64,000 bases of DNA from Aerobium sp039839275 (GTDB lineage Bacteria > Pseudomonadota > Alphaproteobacteria > Rhizobiales > Rhizobiaceae). Under the pieces are notes generated by a model. The model ran no database searches, had not been told where the DNA came from, and was given only the letters and a program-made list of their open reading frames with translations. The DNA lies in assembly GCF_039839275.1 (NCBI RefSeq), contig NZ_JBDOQP010000004.1:1-64000 (forward strand), given 5' to 3'. The position numbers were made by a program, and so were the translations under genes. The stretch's first letter is position 1. Each line of letters begins with the position of its first letter. Of this stretch, positions 1 through 7,788 are shown piece by piece.

Positions 1-6
1 AGTTGA

Positions 7-26
7 CCGGGCGCGTGAGCGCCCGG
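7..26 (-). terminator. Hairpin downstream of the first ABC binding-protein gene
   Basis: An 8-bp perfect stem (CCGGGCGC with GCGCCCGG) closes a GTGA loop 17 bases past the minus-strand stop codon of the binding-protein gene at 44-1549. No clear U-run follows on the minus strand, so it may be a weak terminator or an mRNA 3'-end stabiliser rather than a canonical intrinsic terminator. What lies beyond base 1 is unknown. Confidence 0.55.
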
Positions 27-43
27 CCGGCTGTGAAATAGGC

Positions 44-1549
44 CTATTCGCCTGACCAGGTGATGCGGTTGAGGAATAGATTTTCGTTTGCCAGCGGCGT
101 GAACTCGACACCTTCCGCCGCGCCGTAGATGACCGAAGCCTGATAGAGCGGGATGACGTAGTTCTCGCTCTCCACCATCTCGCTGACCGATTTGTAGAGG
201 GCCAGGCGCTCGTCATTGTCGATCGTAGACCGCGCTGCGTCGAGGGCTTCGTCGAGCTTCGGATCGGCTATGTTGGCCCAGCCGCTCGACGAATGCAGGA
301 TCGGATACATGATGCCGTCGGCGTCCTGGCAGCCACAGCTCCAACGGCTGAACGCGGATGCCGGAATCGTCTCGGGGCCGGACTGCATCTGCTGCAGCCA
401 GTTGCCCATGTCCGTCATCTCGATCTCCGCGCTGAGGCCGACATCGGTCAGCATCTGCTGGATCGCCTGGACGACGCGCTGGTCGTAGACGGGAGCGGTC
501 AGGATGGCGAATTCGGCCTTGGAGGCATCGCCCACCTCGGCGAGGATTTCCTTTGCCTTTTCCGGGTCGTAGCCTACGCCCTCCACACCCTCGACATAGC
601 CGAAGGCCGCGGGCGACACGAGCTGCGATACCGGCGCCTCATATCCGCCGAGAATGCCCTCGACGATGCCTTCCTTGTCGAGCGCGTAGGCGATCGCCTG
701 ACGCACGCGCGGATCATCGAGCGGCGCTTTTGTGACGTTCATCGCGAAATAGGCCACGCGCTCGGTCCGGGCAGACAGAACCTTGCCGACCCCGCCGCTT
801 TCGACTTGTGCCGCAAGGTCGCTGTCGATGTTGGTCACGATGTCGCTGGTACCCGACTGCAGGTTGGCGACACGCGTCGCGGCGTCGGGCACCGCGCGGA
901 ACGAGGCCTTGGGGAATGCGCCCTTCTGGCCCCAGTAGTCGTCGTTGCGGGCCAGGATGACCTCCACGCCCCTGTTCCAGGTTTCGAACTTGTAAGGGCC
1001 GCTGCCAACGGGATTGACGTTGAATTCGTCCTTCGACACCGCCTCCACGACGTGCTTCGGCACGATGGAAAGCTTGGTCAACTGGGCGAGCAGCACCGGG
1101 TAGGCGCCGTCGGTGGTCAACACGACCGTCGTGTCGTCCTTGGCAACCGCTTCGACGATGCCGTTGAACTGGCCCAGCTGCGGGCTTGCAAACTCCGGAT
1201 CGGTGATCCGCTTGACGCTGAAGACCACATCTTCTGCGGTCAGTTTCTCGCCGTCGTGGAACGTCACGTCGTCGCGGATCGTGAACTGGATCTCGGTATC
1301 GGACAGATACTCCCATTCGGTCGCGATCTGTGGCGCGAACTGGCCTTCGTCATCACGCGTGATGAGGTTGTCGAAGATGTTGCGGTAGACGTTGAAGCTG
1401 TCCGGATTCCATTGCTGATGGGGGTCGAGAGAGTTTGGCTCGCCCACGAAATCGATGACGATCATGTCCTTGGCAAGAGCGCCGCCGGCTGGCGCGGTCA
1501 GCGCGGTCGCCGCGAGCATCGCGGCAATCAAGAGTTTGTTCAATCGCAT
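44..1549 (-). CDS. Peptide/nickel-type ABC transporter substrate-binding protein (SBP family 5), first paralogue
   Basis: This 501-residue periplasmic binding protein should deliver a peptide or peptide-like solute to an inner-membrane ABC importer. The first ~26 residues form a Sec signal peptide (KLLIAAMLAATALTAPAGGALA, cut before KDM). The mature part has family-5 landmarks: EPNSLDPH near the start, TFHDGEKLTAEDVVFS, and GSGPYKFETW in the middle. The start at 1549 is preferred because an AGAGGAA ribosome site sits just upstream; the frame stays open further 5' but carries no signal there. It lies divergent from a GntR gene and is clearly paralogous to the binding protein at 2699-4207. It has no permease of its own beside it, so it probably shares the one at 4274-6057. 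Confidence 0.93.
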   Translation of the reverse strand: MRLNKLLIAAMLAATALTAPAGGALAKDMIVIDFVGEPNSLDPHQQWNPDSFNVYRNIFDNLITRDDEGQFAPQIATEWEYLSDTEIQFTIRDDVTFHDGEKLTAEDVVFSVKRITDPEFASPQLGQFNGIVEAVAKDDTTVVLTTDGAYPVLLAQLTKLSIVPKHVVEAVSKDEFNVNPVGSGPYKFETWNRGVEVILARNDDYWGQKGAFPKASFRAVPDAATRVANLQSGTSDIVTNIDSDLAAQVESGGVGKVLSARTERVAYFAMNVTKAPLDDPRVRQAIAYALDKEGIVEGILGGYEAPVSQLVSPAAFGYVEGVEGVGYDPEKAKEILAEVGDASKAEFAILTAPVYDQRVVQAIQQMLTDVGLSAEIEMTDMGNWLQQMQSGPETIPASAFSRWSCGCQDADGIMYPILHSSSGWANIADPKLDEALDAARSTIDNDERLALYKSVSEMVESENYVIPLYQASVIYGAAEGVEFTPLANENLFLNRITWSGE

Positions 1550-1629
1550 TGGTTCGTTCCTCTTCCAATACTTTTCTGGTTCCCCTGGGCCGTCCGTTCG
1601 AGACGGTAACTTGAGACATTGCCATACAT

Positions 1630-1644
1630 TCTGACATCTTAGAT
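1630..1644 (-). promoter_or_regulatory. Candidate operator, copy A (ATCTAAGATGTCAGA)
   Basis: Read on the minus strand this is ATCTAAGATGTCAGA, about 80 bases upstream of the first binding-protein start. Its left part is palindromic (CATCT-A-AGATG). A copy with one mismatch lies at 1903-1917, pointing towards the GntR gene. A mirrored pair of sites at a divergent promoter is what an autoregulating GntR protein would use. Binding is inferred, not shown. Confidence 0.4.
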
Positions 1645-1767
1645 GCCGCTGCTGGCACGTCACATGCGATCTTTGCATGCACCTGATGCACGCGCAACAT
1701 GATTCCCCTCAAGATGATAGTTGACGCCATCTCGCGGACCGGATGGCGGCGGATGCGAAGGAAAGGC

Positions 1768-1796
1768 TTGACTGAAAAGGCCCCGCCCTGAATGAT
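1768..1796 (+). promoter_or_regulatory. Candidate sigma-70 promoter for the GntR-ABC operon
   Basis: TTGACT at 1768-1773 and AATGAT at 1791-1796 are separated by 17 bases, a reasonable -35/-10 pair reading towards the GntR gene. One arm of a 9-bp inverted repeat (GAAAAGGCC, 1774-1782) fills the spacer. The other arm (GGCCTTTTC, 1816-1824) would fall just after the transcription start, a layout that suits repression. Confidence 0.4.
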
Positions 1797-1902
1797 GACA
1801 GCCAAATCACGGCATGGCCTTTTCGGATTTGGACCCGTTTTCGCGATATGGCCTTCAGGAAGAGCACGCCCGCGCTGCACAATACGAGATCGTAGAGCAG
1901 CA

Positions 1903-1917
1903 ATCTAAGAGGTCAGA
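1903..1917 (+). promoter_or_regulatory. Candidate operator, copy B (ATCTAAGAGGTCAGA)
   Basis: This plus-strand copy matches the site at 1630-1644 in 14 of 15 bases and ends six bases before the GntR start codon. It includes AAGAGG, so it may double as the ribosome binding site. That overlap could let the bound regulator block translation or elongation, or it could explain part of the similarity by chance. Confidence 0.35.
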
Positions 1918-1922
1918 TACGA

Positions 1923-2699
1923 ATGCTGGACAAGGATGCCTACGCGTCTCCCACGCCGCCACAAGGCAAGGGAGACGCCGCCGAACGCGCGCTTCGCAGC
2001 GCCATCGTGCATTGCGTCGTTGCGCCGGGGGAACGTCTCTCCGAGATCGAACTCGCGCGAGAATTCGGCCTCGGGCGCGGCGCCGTGCGTGCAGCACTGG
2101 CCCGCCTGCAGGCCGGTGGCTTCGTCTCCTCCGCCGCACGCAGCGGTTGGTCGGTCGCTCCGGTTTCGGCGAGCGAGATCAGGGAGCTCTGCGCGGCACG
2201 TCGCCAGCTCGAGCCCCTTCTGTGCGGCGTGACACTGGACGAACATGAAGGCGCCCACCTTCGCAATCTCGCCGAGATGCATCTCGCACTCACGCATCGC
2301 CAGGAGCTTGGCGCCGATATCCTGCCCACCGTCAGGCGCTACGATCGGGAAATCCTGGAAGCATTGGCGCGCCGGCTGGCCATGCCCATCGTTGCCGGTT
2401 GGCTGACCGACCTTTGGGATCGGTCGGCCCGCCTCGTCAATTTCTTCGAGGCGAAGGGACCGGCGCGACACATGCCGGCCAACCGCTCGCGCTTCGTCGA
2501 CGCCATCCTGGATGGCCGCAAGGCGGACGCTTCGCAACTTCTCGGCTCCACAAACGGTGCGCTCGAAGCATTCCTGCTCGACCGGTTCCTCGAATCCGAG
2601 GCCAAGGTCGGCTCAGCCAAGCTGCGACGGACGGCGGACAAGGATGGTCCGATCCGCACGCAGCCCGTCACGTCAACTTCCGGAACAAGGACCGTGTGA
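1923..2699 (+). CDS. GntR-family transcriptional regulator (FCD-like) of the peptide ABC cluster
   Basis: This 258-residue protein has an N-terminal winged helix-turn-helix (about residues 20-85, with GERLSEIELAREFGLGRGAVRAALARLQAGG) followed by an all-helical ligand-binding half resembling the FCD domain. Such regulators usually repress a catabolic or uptake operon until a small acid binds. The last ~30 residues are polar and look unstructured. Its stop overlaps the start of the next binding protein by one base (TGATG), so regulator and transporter are translationally coupled. Its position between two paralogous binding-protein genes, with matching candidate operators on each side, suggests control of both. 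Confidence 0.88.
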   Translation: MLDKDAYASPTPPQGKGDAAERALRSAIVHCVVAPGERLSEIELAREFGLGRGAVRAALARLQAGGFVSSAARSGWSVAPVSASEIRELCAARRQLEPLLCGVTLDEHEGAHLRNLAEMHLALTHRQELGADILPTVRRYDREILEALARRLAMPIVAGWLTDLWDRSARLVNFFEAKGPARHMPANRSRFVDAILDGRKADASQLLGSTNGALEAFLLDRFLESEAKVGSAKLRRTADKDGPIRTQPVTSTSGTRTV

Positions 2700-4207
2700 T
2701 GATCAAGCTCAAGCATCGTTCGACTGCCTTCGCTTTCGCCCTGGCGATTGCCTGCTCGCCCCTGGCGCTGGAGACCGCAATCGCAAAGGACCTCCTGGTC
2801 ATCGATCTCGTGAGTGAGCCTTCCTCGCTGGATCCCCACCGCCAGTGGAACCCCGACAGCTACTATGTCTATCGGAACATTTTCGACAACCTCATCACGC
2901 GCGATAACGATGGCAACATCGTGCCGCAGATCGCAACGGAATGGCGCAACGTCTCGGACACTGAAATCGTCTTCACGATCCGAGACGACGTCACCTTCCA
3001 TGACGGAGAGAAACTGACGGCTGAAGATGTGGCGTTCAGCATTAGCCGCATCACCGATCCGGAGTTCGGCAGCCCGCAGCTCGGTCAGTTCAACAAGATC
3101 GTTTCCGCAGAAGCCACCGGCGAATATGAGGTGACGCTCAAGACCGATGGTGCGTATCCCGTCCTTCTGGCGCAACTGGTCAAGCTCTCGATCGTTCCGA
3201 AGCATGTCGTCGAGTCGGTCGGCGACGATGCCTTCAACGAGAGCCCGGTCGGCTCAGGCCCCTATATGTTCGGGGAATGGCAGCGTGGCGTCTCGGTGAG
3301 GCTCGAGCGCAACGAGGATTACTGGGGCGACAAGGGGGAATTCGTCTCCGCCGAGTTCAGGGCGGTGCCGGACGCGGCAACGCGAATTGCCAACCTCCAG
3401 GCAGGCGAGACAGACCTGGCGGTGACGCTCGATTCCGACATGGCCATGCAGCTCGAAGGGTCCGGCACCGCCAAGGCGCTGTCGGTACTGACCGAACGCG
3501 TCGGCTACATGAAGCTCAATCCGGCGCGTGCTCCGTTCGATGACAAGCGCGTTCGCCAGGCCGTCGCCCAGGCCATCGACAAGGAAGGCATCGTCGAAGG
3601 CATACTCGGCGGCTATGACGAACCGGTCTCGCAAATGGCGACTCCGGCGCATTTCGGCTATGTCGAGGGCGTCGAATCCTATCCCTACGATCCGGAGGCC
3701 GCGCGCAATCTGATCGAGGAAGCAGGTGCCATCGGCCAGACGATCACGTTCGCCACGTCGCCGACATTCGATCAGCGCATCGTGCAGGCGCTGGCCCAGA
3801 TGATCAACGATACGGGGCTCGTCGCCGAGATCGAACTCACGGATATGGCCACCTACCTCCAGCGCGTGCAGAGCGCGCCGGAGGACCAGCCATACGCCGC
3901 CTTCGGCCGATGGTCCTGTGCCTGCCAGGATGTCGATGGCGTGCTGCATTCCCTGCTTCACTCGTCGAGTTCGTGGTCTTCCCTGCGCGATCCGAAAATC
4001 GACGAACTGCTCGACAGCGCCCGAAACACGCTGGATGAGGAAGCGCGGCTGGCGGCCTACGCCGAGGTTGCCGCCTACGTCGCCGAAGAAGTACCCATGG
4101 TCCCCCTCTACCAGGCGGCGATCATCTATGGCGCGGCCCAGCAGCTCGAATGGCAGCCGACATCAAACGAAAGCATGTTCCTGAATCGCATGAGCTGGTC
4201 CGACTGA
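2699..4207 (+). CDS. Peptide/nickel-type ABC transporter substrate-binding protein (SBP family 5), second paralogue
   Basis: This 502-residue periplasmic binding protein has a signal peptide over about residues 1-29 (ending ETAIA before KDL). It is plainly homologous to the protein at 44-1549 along its whole length: both carry QWNPDS..VYRNIFDNLITRD, TFHDGEKLTAEDV and GIVEGILGGY. The start at 2699 overlaps the GntR stop by one base. It is followed after 66 bases, which hold a strong hairpin, by two permease genes, so it is the cognate receptor of this importer. Two similar but not identical receptors for one membrane unit would widen the substrate range. Confidence 0.94.
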   Translation: MIKLKHRSTAFAFALAIACSPLALETAIAKDLLVIDLVSEPSSLDPHRQWNPDSYYVYRNIFDNLITRDNDGNIVPQIATEWRNVSDTEIVFTIRDDVTFHDGEKLTAEDVAFSISRITDPEFGSPQLGQFNKIVSAEATGEYEVTLKTDGAYPVLLAQLVKLSIVPKHVVESVGDDAFNESPVGSGPYMFGEWQRGVSVRLERNEDYWGDKGEFVSAEFRAVPDAATRIANLQAGETDLAVTLDSDMAMQLEGSGTAKALSVLTERVGYMKLNPARAPFDDKRVRQAVAQAIDKEGIVEGILGGYDEPVSQMATPAHFGYVEGVESYPYDPEAARNLIEEAGAIGQTITFATSPTFDQRIVQALAQMINDTGLVAEIELTDMATYLQRVQSAPEDQPYAAFGRWSCACQDVDGVLHSLLHSSSSWSSLRDPKIDELLDSARNTLDEEARLAAYAEVAAYVAEEVPMVPLYQAAIIYGAAQQLEWQPTSNESMFLNRMSWSD

Positions 4208-4222
4208 TCATCGCCGTCGACG

Positions 4223-4249
4223 GTGCGGCCCGACCAGTGCGGGCCGCAC
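4223..4249 (+). terminator. Intercistronic hairpin between binding protein and permease
   Basis: GTGCGGCCCG (4223-4232) and CGGGCCGCAC (4240-4249) form a perfect 10-bp stem around a 7-base loop, extendable by a wobble pair. No U-run follows and the operon continues, so it more likely attenuates or marks a processing site that protects the upstream binding-protein mRNA than fully terminates. Confidence 0.55.
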
Positions 4250-4273
4250 TGCAACCCGAAAGGCAGCTCTCAC

Positions 4274-5200
4274 GTGTCGGCCTTCTTTCTCAAACGCCTT
4301 GCCCAGGCATTCGTCGCCGTCATCGGCGTCATGACGCTGATCTTCTTCCTGCAGCGTCTCACTGGCGATCCTGTCCTGCTGCTTGTGCCGCAGAACGCCA
4401 CCCAGGCCGATATCGATGCGCTGCGGGTCTCGCTCGGCTTCGACCGCCCCCTTGTCGTGCAATATCTCGAATACATGGCCGGGCTGCTTACGCTCGATTT
4501 CGGCCGATCCTATGTGCAGAATGTCGCCGTGTGGACGCTGATCGAAAGCCGCCTGCCCTACACGCTGATGCTCGCCGGCGGCGCTCTCGTGGTGGCCTTC
4601 GGCATCGGCATTCCGCTGGGTGTGCTCATGGCCGTGCGGCGTGGGCGGGCTGAATCCAAGGTGATGATGGGCTTCGTGCTGGCGGGCCAGTCGATGCCAA
4701 CCTTCTGGAGCGCGATACTGATGATCATGGTCTTCGCGGTCTGGCTGGGCTGGCTCCCGCCATCGGGCGCGCGTACCGGATCCAGCCTGATCATGCCGTC
4801 GATCGCACTGGGGCTGTTGTCGATGGCAACATTCGCCCGTGTCGCCCGAACCGCCGTTCTCGATGAACTGGAGAAGGACTATGTGCGCACCGGGCACGCC
4901 AAGGGCTTGCCGATGGCGCGCATCGTAATGCGCCATCTGCTGCGTAACGCGGCGATCCCGGTGGTTACCGTCGCCGCGCTCGAAATCGCCAACCTGCTGG
5001 CCGGGGCCGTCATCGTCGAAACGGTGTTCGCCTGGCCGGGGCTCGGCCAGTTGACGGTACAGGCGATCAACGCCCGCGATTTCATGGTCGTTCAGGGCGT
5101 CGTCCTGCTCGGCGCGATCACGGCGATCACGCTGAATCTCATCGCAGATCTGCTCTACAGCGTGATCGATCCGCGTATCCGCATGGAGGTCGGCGCATGA
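4274..5200 (+). CDS. Peptide ABC transporter permease, DppB-like
   Basis: This 308-residue inner-membrane protein has an N-terminal helix (FFLKRLAQAFVAVIGVMTLIFFL), a periplasmic segment of about 80 residues, then five more hydrophobic helices carrying the BPD_transp_1 domain. The cytoplasmic EAA-type loop that docks the ATPase is visible at about residues 199-222 (ELEKDYVRTGHAKGLPMARI). I chose the GTG at 4274 because the protein then begins at the usual family position (SAFFLKRL) and AAAGG lies about ten bases upstream. Its last four bases overlap the next permease (ATGA), so the pair is made together as a heterodimer. Confidence 0.93.
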   Translation: MSAFFLKRLAQAFVAVIGVMTLIFFLQRLTGDPVLLLVPQNATQADIDALRVSLGFDRPLVVQYLEYMAGLLTLDFGRSYVQNVAVWTLIESRLPYTLMLAGGALVVAFGIGIPLGVLMAVRRGRAESKVMMGFVLAGQSMPTFWSAILMIMVFAVWLGWLPPSGARTGSSLIMPSIALGLLSMATFARVARTAVLDELEKDYVRTGHAKGLPMARIVMRHLLRNAAIPVVTVAALEIANLLAGAVIVETVFAWPGLGQLTVQAINARDFMVVQGVVLLGAITAITLNLIADLLYSVIDPRIRMEVGA

Positions 5201-6057
5201 GCGCGTCCGGCGCGCCCGCACGCGCTTCCGCACGCCCGAGGTTTCCCTGGGCGGTGGCGCCCTTCGCGGCGATTCTGGCGGGACTGGTCGTGATGGCGCT
5301 CCTTGCGCCGCTGATCGCGCCGATGGACCCAAACACCCAGAACCTCCTCGCCCGCCTCAAGGCGCCCGGCCACGAGGCCCGCGGCCTGATCTATCACCTT
5401 GGCTCCGACGAGCTTGGGCGGGACGTGCTGAGCCGCGTCATCTACGGCGCGCGCATATCGCTTCTGGTCGCCTTCGCCTCCGTCATCCTGTCGGGTATTT
5501 TCGGCAGCATCCTCGGCATGGTGGCGGCTTTCCAGCGAGGTTGGATCGAGATGATCATCATGCGTCTTGTTGACATCGTGCTTTCGGTGCCGGCAATCCT
5601 GCTCGCCATCATCACCGTCGCGATCCTTGGGCCGAGCCTCTACAACGTCGTCATCGTCCTGGCGCTCACCCGCTGGCCACGCTATGCGCGCGTTGCCTAT
5701 GGCCAGACATTGTCGGTCGCAAACATGCCCTATGTGCGCCTCTCCCGCTTCATGGGAGCGGGATGGTTCCGGCTCTTGTCGCGCCATATCCTACCTAACA
5801 TTGCCGGCGCCCTGATCGTGGTCGCGACGCTCGAGTTCGGTCTCATGGTGCTGTTCGAGGCGGGCCTGTCGTTTCTTGGCCTCGGCGTGCAGCCGCCAAC
5901 CGCGAGCTGGGGCGCGATGCTGTCGACCGGCCGCAACTATGTCGGCAACGCCTGGTGGATCGCGACCTTCCCTGGCCTAGCCCTCTTCCTGCTGGTTCTA
6001 TCCATCAATCTCATTGGCGATCACATCCGCGACCGCCTCGATCCACGCTCAAGGTAG
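5197..6057 (+). CDS. Peptide ABC transporter permease, DppC-like
   Basis: This 286-residue partner permease has an N-terminal anchor helix (FAAILAGLVVMALLAPLIAPM), the typical LGSDELGRDVLSRVIYGARISL stretch after it, and five further membrane helices. Its coupling loop is seen in YVRLSRFMGAGWFRLLSRHILPN. It overlaps the upstream permease by four bases and ends six bases before the SDR gene. The matching ATPases are displaced about 3.3 kb downstream behind three enzyme genes, yet all reading directions and spacings fit a single operon. Confidence 0.93.
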   Translation: MSASGAPARASARPRFPWAVAPFAAILAGLVVMALLAPLIAPMDPNTQNLLARLKAPGHEARGLIYHLGSDELGRDVLSRVIYGARISLLVAFASVILSGIFGSILGMVAAFQRGWIEMIIMRLVDIVLSVPAILLAIITVAILGPSLYNVVIVLALTRWPRYARVAYGQTLSVANMPYVRLSRFMGAGWFRLLSRHILPNIAGALIVVATLEFGLMVLFEAGLSFLGLGVQPPTASWGAMLSTGRNYVGNAWWIATFPGLALFLLVLSINLIGDHIRDRLDPRSR

Positions 6058-6063
6058 GTTTCC

Positions 6064-6852
6064 ATGCAGTTCGCAGACGAGTTCAAGGGCAAGAAGGTCA
6101 TCGTCACCGGTGCAAGCGGCATCATCGGCGGCTGGATCGCGGACGGGTTTCGTGCTGCCGGCGCCACGCTCTGCCTCACCGACCGCGATCAGGTCAAACT
6201 GGCCCGCAAGATCGATGACTGGGGCAATGGCGATCACTTCGCGCTTTCCGCCGACCTGCTCGACGCGGGCTCGATGAAGGCATTCGCCGAGGGGGTTGCC
6301 GAACGCTGGGACGCACCGGACATTCTCATCAACAATGCCGGCATCTATCCGTCCGGCTTTCTCCTCGATATCGACATCGAGGAATGGGATGCTGTCTTCG
6401 ACGTCAACCTGCGCGCGCCGTTCTATCTGTCCAAACTCTTTGCCCTGCAGATGATCGGCGCCGGCAAAGGTGGCTCGATCGTCAACATCTCCTCTGGCGC
6501 GTCACGCAAGATGCGCACCACCGTGGTGCCCTACTGTACTTCCAAGACCGCGCTCGATCGTCTCACCAAAGGCCTTGCACTCGAACTCGCTGAGTACGGC
6601 ATCCGCGTGAACGCGGTCGAACCGGGCTTCATGGCAGGAAGCGAGGTCAGCCCGCTTTCGGACGAACATGTCGATGCCGCCATCGGCTCGATCCCGCTCG
6701 GCCGGCCATCCTCTCCACGGGACGTGACCAGCGCCGTACTCTACCTCTGCTCGGAGGCGGGCGCCTATGTCACGGGTGGAACGCTGACCGTCGACGGCGG
6801 AAATTCCATCGGCACGAAAGCCGTCTTCCAGGCGAAGAAAAAGGCGCTGTGA
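6064..6852 (+). CDS. SDR-family NAD(P)-dependent oxidoreductase
   Basis: This 262-residue classical short-chain dehydrogenase has the Rossmann glycine motif GASGIIGG near the N-terminus, NNAG in the middle and the full catalytic set: Ser in NISSG and the YCTSK (YxxxK) motif. The C-terminal YVTGGTLTVDGG is the usual family ending. It should oxidise or reduce a hydroxyl/keto group of an unknown substrate in the cytoplasm. An AGGTAGG ribosome site precedes the start, and only six bases separate it from the permease gene, so it likely processes the imported compound. Substrate is not predictable from the sequence. Confidence 0.9.
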   Translation: MQFADEFKGKKVIVTGASGIIGGWIADGFRAAGATLCLTDRDQVKLARKIDDWGNGDHFALSADLLDAGSMKAFAEGVAERWDAPDILINNAGIYPSGFLLDIDIEEWDAVFDVNLRAPFYLSKLFALQMIGAGKGGSIVNISSGASRKMRTTVVPYCTSKTALDRLTKGLALELAEYGIRVNAVEPGFMAGSEVSPLSDEHVDAAIGSIPLGRPSSPRDVTSAVLYLCSEAGAYVTGGTLTVDGGNSIGTKAVFQAKKKAL

Positions 6853-6876
6853 GCCGCGGCAAGAAAGAAGAAGTGC

Positions 6877-7788
6877 ATGACTGACAGACTTAGCATCACG
6901 TCGCCCTGGCCAGCCTATGAATGGCCGCAGGGCAAGCAATCCGCCGCGCTGCTTTCGGTGGACGTGGACGCACACTCCCCATTTCTGTGGTCGCTGCGCG
7001 ACAGCGTCCCGGAACGGCTGGCAGGCATGGAAATGCGCAATTTCGGTCCGCGCACCGGGCTCTACCGTCTGCTCGACCTTTTCGCCCGCTATGGATTCAA
7101 GGGCAGCTTCTACGTGCCGGGTTTCGTGGCCGAAACCAACCCGGAAATCCTGCCCGCCATCCTCGAACGCGGGCATGAGGTCGGCCTCCACGGCTATTTT
7201 CACGAGATCGTTGCCGATGCCAGCGACGCCGAGTTCACCGGCGCGCTCGAAGCCAGCTTCGAACTGTTCGTCAAGCAGACCGGGCAGGCGCCCGTCGGCT
7301 TCCGCTCGCCGGCATGGGAACTGACGCCGCATATGCTTCGCGAAATCCGACGGCTCGGACTTGCTTATGACTCGTCGCTGTCGGGTTTCGACCATCCCTA
7401 CGAGGTCGACGGCATCGTCGAGCTTCCCGTCCAGTGGGCGGTGGACGATGCGATATTCTTCAAGTTCGAGGGCGGCGGCCGCGACAAGTGGACGATGCAG
7501 CCGGGCGGCGCGATCCTGCAGGACTGGATGCGGGAATGGCGCGCGCAGCACAGGTTTGGCGGGCTGTTCACACTCACCGTGCATGACTGGATTTCCGGGC
7601 GTGCGCAGCGCATCGCTCTGCTGGAGGAACTCTTCGACGCGATCAAGGCAGAGCCGACTGCATGGGTCGCAATGGCATGCGAAATCGCCGCCCACCATGC
7701 AGGGTCGGTCAACTATGGCCGGTTTGCCGTCGCGGCAACCATTCCCGAGGCGATCGGTCCACGCAGGTTTGGACAGAGCCATGGGTGA
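6877..7788 (+). CDS. NodB-fold polysaccharide deacetylase / cyclic-imide hydrolase-like protein
   Basis: This 303-residue protein carries NodB-homology motifs: a metal-binding acidic motif (SVDVDAH), the H-x3-H motif (GLHGYFHE) and GFRSPAW, corresponding to the R-x-P-x-W motif. It has no signal peptide, which argues against acting on cell-wall glycan. The same fold includes the HpPgdA-like and cyclic-imide hydrolase branch, which works on small cytoplasmic amides or imides. Lying inside a peptide-transporter operon and overlapping a gamma-glutamyltransferase gene by eight bases, an amide- or imide-cleaving role on the imported molecule seems likelier than sugar deacetylation. That is inference. 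Confidence 0.82.
   Translation: MTDRLSITSPWPAYEWPQGKQSAALLSVDVDAHSPFLWSLRDSVPERLAGMEMRNFGPRTGLYRLLDLFARYGFKGSFYVPGFVAETNPEILPAILERGHEVGLHGYFHEIVADASDAEFTGALEASFELFVKQTGQAPVGFRSPAWELTPHMLREIRRLGLAYDSSLSGFDHPYEVDGIVELPVQWAVDDAIFFKFEGGGRDKWTMQPGGAILQDWMREWRAQHRFGGLFTLTVHDWISGRAQRIALLEELFDAIKAEPTAWVAMACEIAAHHAGSVNYGRFAVAATIPEAIGPRRFGQSHG

Larger units (their letters stand above)
1550..1922. promoter_or_regulatory. Divergent control region between binding protein 1 and the GntR gene
   Basis: This 373-base stretch is the only gene-free gap over 300 bases. It must hold the promoters of the leftward binding-protein gene and the rightward GntR-ABC operon. It contains a plausible rightward sigma-70 promoter (TTGACT, 17 bases, AATGAT), a spaced inverted repeat of GAAAAGGCC and GGCCTTTTC, a nearly identical 15-base motif placed once near each gene, and a tandem GTGCAT on the minus strand at about 1675-1690. 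I see no convincing small ORF or RNA gene in it. Confidence 0.7.

Noticed and set aside
293..1609. Long open frame (438 codons) on the plus strand opposite the first binding-protein gene
   Set aside because: It is antiphase reading of a GC-rich gene; the translation is rich in Arg, His and Asp, shows no domain, and the opposite strand encodes a clear SBP with signal peptide.
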